From JBKEBX01 sp047974615 (GTDB lineage: Bacteria; Bacillota; Clostridia; Lachnospirales; CAMZNU01), in the NCBI GenBank assembly GCA_047974615.1, contig JBKECM010000060.1:1-8338 (forward strand): DNA of 8,338 bases, read 5' to 3'. The position numbers and the translations under genes are program-made. The notes under the pieces are model-generated. The model did no database searches. It was given only the letters and a program-made list of their open reading frames with translations, and was not told the origin of the DNA. Shown here piece after piece: positions 1 through 5,073 of this stretch. Every line of letters starts with the position of its first letter. Position 1 is the first letter of the stretch.

Positions 1-109
1 AAAATTAAGCAAATTATTTTAGAAATATTTTTCATATTATCACCCTCGCTATCACTAAACTTAATAAAATTTTATAGATATAAATATATACCATTTCCTC
101 TAATATAGA
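1..109. other. Non-coding AT-rich flank with no gene
   Basis: No supported reading frame, RNA gene or clear promoter is visible. Two small structures occur. TTATCACCCTC at 37-47 is the reverse complement of the first repeat element's left end (108-121) apart from a 3-nt gap. A 6-bp hairpin, CCTCTA-ATA-TAGAGG (97-111), sits on the element boundary. The stretch could be the 3' flank of a gene outside the window. Confidence 0.5.
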
Positions 110-164
110 GGGTGCTGATAATGGATAGAAAAAAATATTACTGCACAAAAATTACGCTCGACTT

Positions 165-187
165 GATGATTTGCTTTGCAAATCCTC
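165..187. repeat. Internal hairpin of repeat element, copy 1
   Basis: GATGATTTGC and GCAAATCCTC flank a TTT loop, giving a 10-bp stem with a single mismatch. CGAC (159-162) and GTCG (194-197) could pair further out. The same hairpin in the second copy is perfect, which suggests the structure itself is conserved in the family. Confidence 0.75.
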
Positions 188-277
188 TTGCATGTCGCAT
201 ATACTTTGCACTCGGTCTTTCGAAGGTGCTGTCAAAAGTTAGAAAAAAATTATATACCACAAAACTTATCATTCGTA

Positions 278-318
278 TGGAATAAAAATTACGCTCATTC
301 TTCGCTGATTTTATTCCA
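278..318. repeat. Second internal inverted repeat of the element
   Basis: TGGAATAAAA (278-287) and TTTTATTCCA (309-318) are perfect reverse complements around a 21-nt loop. They lie in the right-hand part of the element, the portion whose counterpart in the second copy falls outside the window. Confidence 0.7.
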
Positions 319-463
319 ACTCACTATTTTTGTTTACGCTAACGCTATTATAATTTTTTTCTTTTTGACTTTATCAGCACCCACCTAGTTGTTTTTTTCT
401 TTACCGACTTTTTAATAATAATCATTATATATTGATATTATGGAATTTTTACAATATTGCCTA

Positions 464-492
464 TTGATTTTTTACTTATAAAAAAGTATAAT
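464..492 (+). promoter_or_regulatory. Vegetative (sigma-A type) promoter
   Basis: TTGATT (464-469) and a perfect TATAAT (487-492) are separated by exactly 17 nt. Transcription would begin near 499, giving a leader of about 55 nt before the start codon at 554. The leader contains a small hairpin, TGGCA-GAGT-TGCCA (519-532), and the ribosome binding site AGGAGG (544-549). A CAATATTG palindrome (452-459) lies just upstream of the -35 box. Confidence 0.8.
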
Positions 493-553
493 ATTATAGT
501 GAATGTAATTTTTTGTTCTGGCAGAGTTGCCAAAAGTATATTTAGGAGGAAAA

Positions 554-991
554 ATGGAAGAAACTTTAATCGTTATTATGTTAAAAGAAAGGGAAACGGG
601 TTTTTTCTATAAAGAACTTTGCTCTATTTCTATTGGAAATATGGAAAAATATTTACAAAATATAAATGGGCAATATACTGAGGATAATAAAATTGTTTTA
701 AATATGCTTGTTACTACTAACAGAGATGTTTTAGACTGGGAGTATGACGGTATTTTAGATATTTATGAAGTTGAAAATATTAAAGTTTTAAGCGAAATAA
801 TATCTGTAGAAGAAGTGCAAGATTGTTTTAATCCTACTTGGTCTATTAAATTTTTATATGATGAGGCTTTAAATGATGATGAGCTTGAAAGCTTTGTACT
901 AAAAATTTTAAAATTACATAAAAAAGAATTAGATGATACTTATGAAACTTTAGAAGAAGTTAAAGATGATTATATTAACAATGAAGAATAG
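554..991 (+). CDS. Hypothetical acidic protein, 145 aa
   Basis: I do not recognise this protein with confidence. The start is ATG at 554, placed 4 nt after a strong AGGAGG. The frame can be extended to a TTG at 527, but that lies inside a leader hairpin and has no ribosome binding site. The product is strongly acidic and has no signal peptide or membrane segment, so it is probably cytosolic. The N-terminal part looks like a small alpha/beta domain containing ETGFFYKEL (14-22) and TNRDVLDWEYD (55-65). The last 40 residues are Asp/Glu/Lys-rich and probably helical. The TDRD-x-x-DWEY-like motif vaguely recalls a small clostridial domain-of-unknown-function family (possibly DUF6762), but this is from memory. 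It is monocistronic, has its own sigma-A promoter and ends at a strong terminator, so it is very likely a real expressed gene. Its neighbours give no functional clue. Confidence 0.8.
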   Translation: MEETLIVIMLKERETGFFYKELCSISIGNMEKYLQNINGQYTEDNKIVLNMLVTTNRDVLDWEYDGILDIYEVENIKVLSEIISVEEVQDCFNPTWSIKFLYDEALNDDELESFVLKILKLHKKELDDTYETLEEVKDDYINNEE

Positions 992-1002
992 ATGAAATTT
1001 AG

Positions 1003-1037
1003 AAAAGCAATATTGCAAAACGCAATATTGCTTTTTT
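1003..1037. terminator. Bidirectional intrinsic terminator between convergent genes
   Basis: A perfect 14-bp stem is formed by AAAAGCAATATTGC (1003-1016) and GCAATATTGCTTTT (1022-1035) around an AAAAC loop. On the plus strand it runs into TTTTTT; on the minus strand the tail is a weaker TTTTCT. It lies 11 nt after the hypothetical gene and also just beyond the aminopeptidase stop codon, so it can serve both genes. Each arm contains GCAATATTGC, which is itself a palindrome. Confidence 0.9.
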
Positions 1038-1047
1038 AATGCTAATA

Positions 1048-2283
1048 TTAGCACCAATTTCCATTTACAAATACTGGTATTTTTGTACCGTCTTTTTTTA
1101 TTCCAGTTATATTTAAGTCTGCACTACCAACCATAAAGTCAACGTGTACGATAGAAGTATTAGCACCTTTACTACTTAATTCTTCTTGGCTCATTGTTGT
1201 TCCACCTTTAATATTACAAGTGTATGAACGACCAAAAGCTAAGTGGCAAGACGCGTTTTCATCGTATAAAGTCGTAAAGAAAGTAAGTCCAGATTTTGAT
1301 ATAGGGCTATCGTCAGGTACAAGAGCAACTTCGCCTATACGTTTTGCTCCTTCATCACTTTCTAATAAGTTCTTTAATGTTTCATAACCAACTTCTGCAC
1401 TATAGTCAACTACAGCACCATCTTTAAAAGTTAATGTGAAATTATCAATAGTTGTACCATGATAATTTAATGGTTTTGTACTTCTAATTACACCGTTAAC
1501 GTTGTTTTTGTCCGGCATTGAAAATACCTCTTCTGTAGGTAAGTTTGGTATAAATTCATGTCCATCTAAAGTTGTATCACCTACACCTGCCCATAAGTGG
1601 TCAGTTACAAGTCCTATATTTAAGTCTGTTGTTTTATCACTATTTGTAAACTGTAATGAGGCAAAGTCTTCTTCGTTAAGCCATTTAACCTTACTTCTTA
1701 CTAGGGTTTTGTGGTCTTGCCATGCTTTTACTGGATCTTTTGTATTAATTCTACAAGCATCAAATATTGCTTCCCAGTGAAGTTCTTTTGCTTTTTCTAC
1801 ATCTACATCTGGAAAAATCAATGTAGAAACGGCATCTGTAGGTGCAGAAATAACTAACCACTGAACTTCATTATTCATCATACGTATACTTAAAGGTTGT
1901 GTTGCAATGTTACCTTTTTTTGTCCAACTATTAAGTCTTTCTTTATCAACATCTTTAAAAACATTTGGGTCATATGCAGATATATTTATTCTTGCACTAC
2001 CACGATCAAGGAGAGATTTTGATTTATCTACTAGCCAACTATAATATTCATCTTCAAATGATGAGTCAGGTGCTTCAAGATAACGTAAAAGTGCTATTTG
2101 TTGGTCTACATATTCTACATGTACTGTTTTTGCACCGGCTCTGTAAGCTTCTTTTGTTAAGGCACGAGCTAAGTCTATGCACTCTATAGGTGCTGATATA
2201 TTTAACTCTTGATTTTCTTTTAAATTTATACCTACACGTACTGCTGTTTTAGCATAAAGCTCAAGTTTTTCTTTAAAATCCAT
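1048..2283 (-). CDS. ampS: M29-family metallo-aminopeptidase (AmpS/PepS/AmpT type), 411 aa
   Basis: This is a cytosolic exopeptidase that removes N-terminal residues from peptides using a two-metal centre, probably in peptide turnover. The family's metal ligands and catalytic tyrosine appear in order: Glu251 (LPTEEVF), Glu318 (RIGEVALVP), His347 and Tyr354 (ENASCHLAFGRSY), then His380 and Asp382 (VHVDFMVGS). Positions and spacing follow the Thermus AmpT pattern with small offsets. The length is normal for the family (about 410 aa) and there is no signal peptide. The start is ATG at 2283, preceded by AAAGGAGA with 5-nt spacing. An open extension to 2514 encodes a Phe/Lys-rich low-complexity stretch that overlaps the divergent yqfC, so I reject it. 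The protein ends in Cys; the stop codon overlaps a 12-bp palindrome (1041-1052). The gene is a single-gene unit divergent from yqfC. The symbol is given by family; the substrate preference is not readable. Confidence 0.93.
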   Translation of the reverse strand: MDFKEKLELYAKTAVRVGINLKENQELNISAPIECIDLARALTKEAYRAGAKTVHVEYVDQQIALLRYLEAPDSSFEDEYYSWLVDKSKSLLDRGSARINISAYDPNVFKDVDKERLNSWTKKGNIATQPLSIRMMNNEVQWLVISAPTDAVSTLIFPDVDVEKAKELHWEAIFDACRINTKDPVKAWQDHKTLVRSKVKWLNEEDFASLQFTNSDKTTDLNIGLVTDHLWAGVGDTTLDGHEFIPNLPTEEVFSMPDKNNVNGVIRSTKPLNYHGTTIDNFTLTFKDGAVVDYSAEVGYETLKNLLESDEGAKRIGEVALVPDDSPISKSGLTFFTTLYDENASCHLAFGRSYTCNIKGGTTMSQEELSSKGANTSIVHVDFMVGSADLNITGIKKDGTKIPVFVNGNWC

Positions 2284-2399
2284 AATGTTCTCCTTTAATA
2301 TTAAATTTTGGGCAAGTGCAAAAAATAAATTATTAAAAAAATAAAAAATAATTCTAAGTTTAGTATTGTTGCCCAGTTGATTTTTATATAGTAAGTATA
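2284..2399. other. Aminopeptidase leader region with inverted repeat
   Basis: This A/T-rich stretch separates the aminopeptidase from the yqfC promoter. TGGGCAA (2309-2315) and TTGCCCA (2369-2375) form a perfect 7-bp inverted repeat 53 nt apart and would lie in the aminopeptidase leader if its promoter is near 2394-2422. On the minus strand, TATACT (complement of 2394-2399) is a candidate -10, but its -35 (TGTGCT) is poor, so no promoter is assigned confidently. Confidence 0.35.
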
Positions 2400-2428
2400 A
2401 CATATTTTTTAAAAAAAGCACATAGATT
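2400..2428 (+). promoter_or_regulatory. Candidate sporulation sigma-E promoter for yqfC operon
   Basis: ACATATT (2400-2406) matches six of seven positions of the Bacillus sigma-E -35 consensus KMATATT. After 14 nt, CATAGATT (2421-2428) matches six of eight positions of the -10 consensus CATACAMT. Transcription would begin near 2435, about 20 nt before the yqfC start. B. subtilis yqfC-yqfD is known to be under sigma-E control, which supports the reading. An overlapping weaker sigma-A-like pair (TTGATT 2377-2382, CATATT 2401-2406, 18-nt spacing) is the alternative and might provide vegetative expression. Confidence 0.55.
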
Positions 2429-2454
2429 ATTATAAAAAATAAAATAGGTGGCAT

Positions 2455-2724
2455 ATGAAAAAAGAAAAAAAAGAAAACATTTTTAAAACTGTATACGAAA
2501 AAAAAGAAACTCACTTAAACGCTCCTATAATTTCTTGTATTGGGCGTTCTGAAATATTTATAGAAAACTATAGAGGTATAATAGAATGTAATGAAGAACT
2601 AATTAAAATTAGTACTTCTATCGGATTATTGTACATTGAGGGCGAAAATCTTTGGATTAAAGATTTTTCAAAAGAATGTTTGAAAGTTTTCGGAAAATTT
2701 GAAAACATTTCTTATAGGGGGTAA
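2455..2724 (+). CDS. yqfC: Sporulation protein YqfC (YabP/YqfC family), 89 aa
   Basis: YqfC is a small sporulation protein, expressed in the mother cell under sigma-E in Bacillus; its biochemical role is not established. The length matches the family (about 90 aa). After a lysine-rich start (residues 1-20) comes the YabP/YqfC domain, with the typical pattern of short beta strands: NAPIISCIGRSEIFIENYRG (22-41), then EELIKISTSIGLLYIEGENL (47-66), and a final KDFSKE segment. It has no membrane helix. The start is ATG at 2455, behind AGGTGG (2446-2451) at an unusually short 3-nt spacing; there is no better start nearby. It is the first gene of the six-gene operon and ends 4 nt before yqfD, whose ribosome binding site lies within the last codons of yqfC, so the two are probably translationally coupled. 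Confidence 0.9.
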   Translation: MKKEKKENIFKTVYEKKETHLNAPIISCIGRSEIFIENYRGIIECNEELIKISTSIGLLYIEGENLWIKDFSKECLKVFGKFENISYRG

Positions 2725-2728
2725 TATA

Positions 2729-3955
2729 GTGGGAAAGTTTTTCAAATTTTTAAAGGGTTATGTAGAAATCGAAGTTAAGGGCTTTGCAATAAATAGGTTT
2801 TTAAACCTTTGCACTACTAAAAATATAAAACTGTGGGATATTCAATTTTTGGATAGTAAAATATTATGTTCCATTAAAATAAGAGATTTTTATACTTTAA
2901 AGGGTATAGGTAAAAAAAGTGGGTGTGATGTGAAAATAAAAGGTAAGAAGGGTATACCTTTTATTTCTTTTAGATATAGAAAACGAAGAATTTTAAAATA
3001 TGGTATAGTTTTTTTTATATTTACTATTTATTTTTTATCCAGTTTTGTTTGGTATATTGATATATCAGGAAATGAACATATAAATAATTATGAAATCATT
3101 GATATACTTAAAGCAAATAATGCTAAAGTAGGCGGACTTAAAAATAAGGTTGATAGCGTGAATTTAGAAAAAGCAATTCAAAAAAGTTTTCCTAGTGTGG
3201 CTTGGATAAGCATATTTCAAGAAGGTACAACTCTTTTTGTGCAAATATCTGAAAGCATTGAACAAACAGCAAATATCAAGGAGGATATACCTTCAAATTT
3301 ATATGCTAAAAAGGACGGAGTTATAGTTTATACAAAAACTAGTAAAGGAAAACAAGTAGTTACTATAGGTGATGTTGTTAAAGAAGGTGATTTGCTTGTT
3401 ACAGGTGAAATATTTTTAAAGGAAGATGAGGAAGGTAAACACTATAACTACATAAAAGCCATAAGTGAAATACGTGCTAATACTACATACGATTTTAAAT
3501 ATAATTTGGAGAAAAATAAAATAATTGAAACTCCTACAGGAGAAAGAAAAAATAATTTTAAACTTTATTTTTTTGGAAAGACTATAGATGGATTTAAGAG
3601 CAAGGTAAACTATGATTATTATAAGAAAAATACTCAAAGATATCAGCTGAAACTGTCTGAAAAATATATTTTACCTATAGTTATTATAAAAGAGGTGTAT
3701 GAAGAATTAGATGTTAAAACTAAACTTAAAACAGATGAAGAACTAAAAGAAGAAAGTGAAATTTTACTTAATAATATAATTAACTCAAAATTTGATAGTG
3801 ATGTGGATATAATAAGTAAAGAGATAAATATAAAAAAAACTAGCCAAAACATAGTAGTTTATAGTATAATAGGAGTGAATGAAAATATTTCCATAGAAAA
3901 ACCTATTGAAGTAAAAAATATTGAGGATAATATAGAAGATAATATAAATAACTAA
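2729..3955 (+). CDS. yqfD: Sporulation membrane protein YqfD, 408 aa
   Basis: YqfD is a membrane-anchored sporulation protein of unresolved biochemical function, always paired with YqfC. Residues 1-75 form a probably cytosolic alpha/beta region. Arg/Lys-rich residues 82-90 precede one clear transmembrane helix at about 91-110 (YGIVFFIFTIYFLSSFVWYI). The remaining residues, about 300, should lie outside the membrane, starting with a POTRA-like stretch (DISGNEHINNYEI, 111-123) and continuing into a beta-rich domain with KDGVIV and GDVVKEGDLLVTG motifs (195-226). The length agrees with the Bacillus homologue (about 400 aa). I chose GTG at 2729 because AGGGGG (2716-2721) lies 7 nt upstream and the protein then begins GKFFKFLKGYVEIEVKG as in the family. 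The upstream ATG at 2699 overlaps yqfC and has no ribosome binding site. The C-terminus ends in an Asn/Asp/Glu-rich imperfect repeat. Confidence 0.92.
   Translation: MGKFFKFLKGYVEIEVKGFAINRFLNLCTTKNIKLWDIQFLDSKILCSIKIRDFYTLKGIGKKSGCDVKIKGKKGIPFISFRYRKRRILKYGIVFFIFTIYFLSSFVWYIDISGNEHINNYEIIDILKANNAKVGGLKNKVDSVNLEKAIQKSFPSVAWISIFQEGTTLFVQISESIEQTANIKEDIPSNLYAKKDGVIVYTKTSKGKQVVTIGDVVKEGDLLVTGEIFLKEDEEGKHYNYIKAISEIRANTTYDFKYNLEKNKIIETPTGERKNNFKLYFFGKTIDGFKSKVNYDYYKKNTQRYQLKLSEKYILPIVIIKEVYEELDVKTKLKTDEELKEESEILLNNIINSKFDSDVDIISKEINIKKTSQNIVVYSIIGVNENISIEKPIEVKNIEDNIEDNINN
3921..3948 (+). promoter_or_regulatory. Possible internal promoter ahead of phoH
   Basis: TTGAGG (3921-3926) and TATAAA (3943-3948) are spaced by 16 nt at the very end of yqfD, with a predicted start just before the phoH ribosome binding site. 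A vegetative promoter is expected because phoH, pgpH, ybeY and cdd act outside sporulation. In DNA this AT-rich such matches arise easily by chance, so support is weak. Confidence 0.25.
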
Positions 3956-3977
3956 TAATTGTAAGGAGTGTACTCTT

Positions 3978-5057
3978 ATGCAAATAAAAGATACCATAAA
4001 TACAAATGCAATACTGTTAGCTAAAGTTTTCGGAGATTTTGATGGCAATATTGGTGTTATAGAAAAAAATACAAATACTACTATAAATTCACGTGGAGAA
4101 AATATCTTTATAACTGGTGAAAAAGAAGAGGTGGAAAAGGCTAAAATGGTGCTTTTAAAACTTCTTAAAAAAGCTGAAAGTAGCGAAATTACATCACAGT
4201 TTGTTAATTATTTACTTGATATGAAAGAGGACGAAAACTTTGAAGAAGTAGAAAAACTTGATAGTGACGTAATTGCTCGTACTATTTCTAATAAGGCTGT
4301 TAAGCCTAAGACAGTAGGACAAAAAAGATATGTTGATGCTATAAAAAATAATACTGTTGTTTTTGGTGTTGGTCCAGCTGGTACGGGTAAAACATATTTG
4401 GCTATGGCTATGGCTATAAAATCCTTTAAAAACAACGAAGTTAATCGTATCATTCTTACTCGACCGGCTATAGAGGCAGGTGAACATTTGGGATTTTTAC
4501 CCGGAGATTTACAACAAAAGGTTGATCCATATTTAAGACCTTTATATGATGCCTTATACGAAATTATGGGTGCTGAAAATTTTTTGAAGAATATGGAAAA
4601 AGGGCTTATAGAAGTTGCACCACTTGCTTATATGCGTGGCAGAACTCTTGATAATGCTTTTATTGTGCTTGATGAAGCTCAAAACACTACTCCAGAGCAA
4701 ATGAAAATGTTTTTAACTCGTATCGGTTTTGGCTCTAAAGTATGTATTACTGGGGATATTACTCAAATAGATTTACCATATGGTAAAAAAAGTGGTCTTG
4801 AAGTTGCTATTAATATACTCGATAATATTGAAGATATTTCTGTAATTAGATTTTCAAATAAAGATGTTGTACGTCACCCTCTTGTTCAATCTATCATAAA
4901 GGCTTATGAAAAAGCAGATAAAGAAAAAGAGCAAATCGAAAAAAAACAAGCCCAAAAAGAGGCTAAAAAAATTCGTGATAATTTCCGAGATAACAAAAGA
5001 GTATATATACAGAAGGATTCAATGGGTAATCCTATTAGAAGAAAAGACAGAACATAA
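3978..5057 (+). CDS. phoH: PhoH family P-loop NTPase, 359 aa
   Basis: PhoH-like proteins are cytosolic ATPases of the helicase-like P-loop class, tied to RNA metabolism mainly by their conserved linkage to ybeY; the reaction is not settled. Residues 1-65 are the N-terminal KH-like domain. The NTPase core follows, with a Walker A motif GPAGTGKT (132-139), the family signature RIILTRPAIEAGEHLGFLPG (157-176), Walker B IVLDEAQN (229-236) with Asp232 and Glu233, the sensor-like ITGD (257-260), and VVRHPLVQ (297-304). Residues 310-340 are a highly charged Lys/Glu/Gln segment, probably coiled coil, followed by a basic tail suited to RNA binding. The ATG at 3978 lies 9 nt after AAGGAG (3963-3968). 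The gene is 22 nt from yqfD and 16 nt from pgpH. The length is slightly above the common size of about 320 aa because of the tail. Confidence 0.96.
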   Translation: MQIKDTINTNAILLAKVFGDFDGNIGVIEKNTNTTINSRGENIFITGEKEEVEKAKMVLLKLLKKAESSEITSQFVNYLLDMKEDENFEEVEKLDSDVIARTISNKAVKPKTVGQKRYVDAIKNNTVVFGVGPAGTGKTYLAMAMAIKSFKNNEVNRIILTRPAIEAGEHLGFLPGDLQQKVDPYLRPLYDALYEIMGAENFLKNMEKGLIEVAPLAYMRGRTLDNAFIVLDEAQNTTPEQMKMFLTRIGFGSKVCITGDITQIDLPYGKKSGLEVAINILDNIEDISVIRFSNKDVVRHPLVQSIIKAYEKADKEKEQIEKKQAQKEAKKIRDNFRDNKRVYIQKDSMGNPIRRKDRT

Positions 5058-5073
5058 GTCTTAAGGGGAAAAT

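Larger units (their letters stand above)
110..382. mobile_element. MITE-like palindromic repeat element, complete copy (273 bp)
   Basis: The element begins with GGGTGCTGATAA (110-121) and ends with its exact reverse complement TTATCAGCACCC (371-382). The similarity of the ends continues inward as a loose A-rich match containing AGAAAAAAAT. Inside are a hairpin at 165-187 (10-bp stem with one mismatch, TTT loop), a second copy of the terminal motif at 225-255 (GGTGCTGTCAAAAG followed by AGAAAAAAATTATA), and a perfect 10-bp stem at 278-287/309-318 around a 21-nt loop. ATTACGCTC occurs at both 151-159 and 288-296. The first 118 bp recur at 8221-8338 with about six mismatches. It carries no transposase. 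The inverted ends, size, lack of coding sequence and recurrence suggest a non-autonomous element. I could not define a target-site duplication or assign a parent IS family. Confidence 0.75.

Noticed and set aside
110..382. Clear target-site duplication or assignment to a named IS family
   Set aside because: TA dinucleotides occur near both ends but not at matching offsets (left TAGAGGG, right reversed TAGGTGGG), and I recall no IS with certainty that has these ends.
176..388. 70-aa plus-strand reading frame
   Set aside because: It lies within the repeat element, has no ribosome binding site, and its codons run through the element's palindromes and inverted end.
527..553. N-terminal extension of the hypothetical gene from a TTG codon
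   Set aside because: It covers the leader hairpin and the AGGAGG site itself; ATG at 554 is correctly placed behind that site.
1502..2189. Plus-strand reading frames opposite the aminopeptidase
   Set aside because: They are antisense shadows of a well-supported gene, with no ribosome binding sites or recognisable products.
2284..2454. Riboswitch or T-box in the divergent intergenic region
   Set aside because: The region is almost pure A/T with no conserved riboswitch core, specifier loop or terminator/antiterminator pair.
2284..2514. 77-residue N-terminal extension of the aminopeptidase
   Set aside because: It encodes Phe/Asn/Lys-rich low-complexity sequence, overlaps yqfC, and the family start MDFKEKLELYAK at 2283 has a strong AAAGGAGA site.
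2699..2728. ATG start for yqfD overlapping yqfC
   Set aside because: It has no ribosome binding site; the GTG at 2729 has AGGGGG at ideal spacing and gives the family N-terminus.
3416..4487. Minus-strand frames opposite yqfD and phoH
   Set aside because: They show the Ile/Phe/Ser-rich composition typical of the antisense of Lys/Asn/Glu-rich genes and overlap confidently identified proteins.
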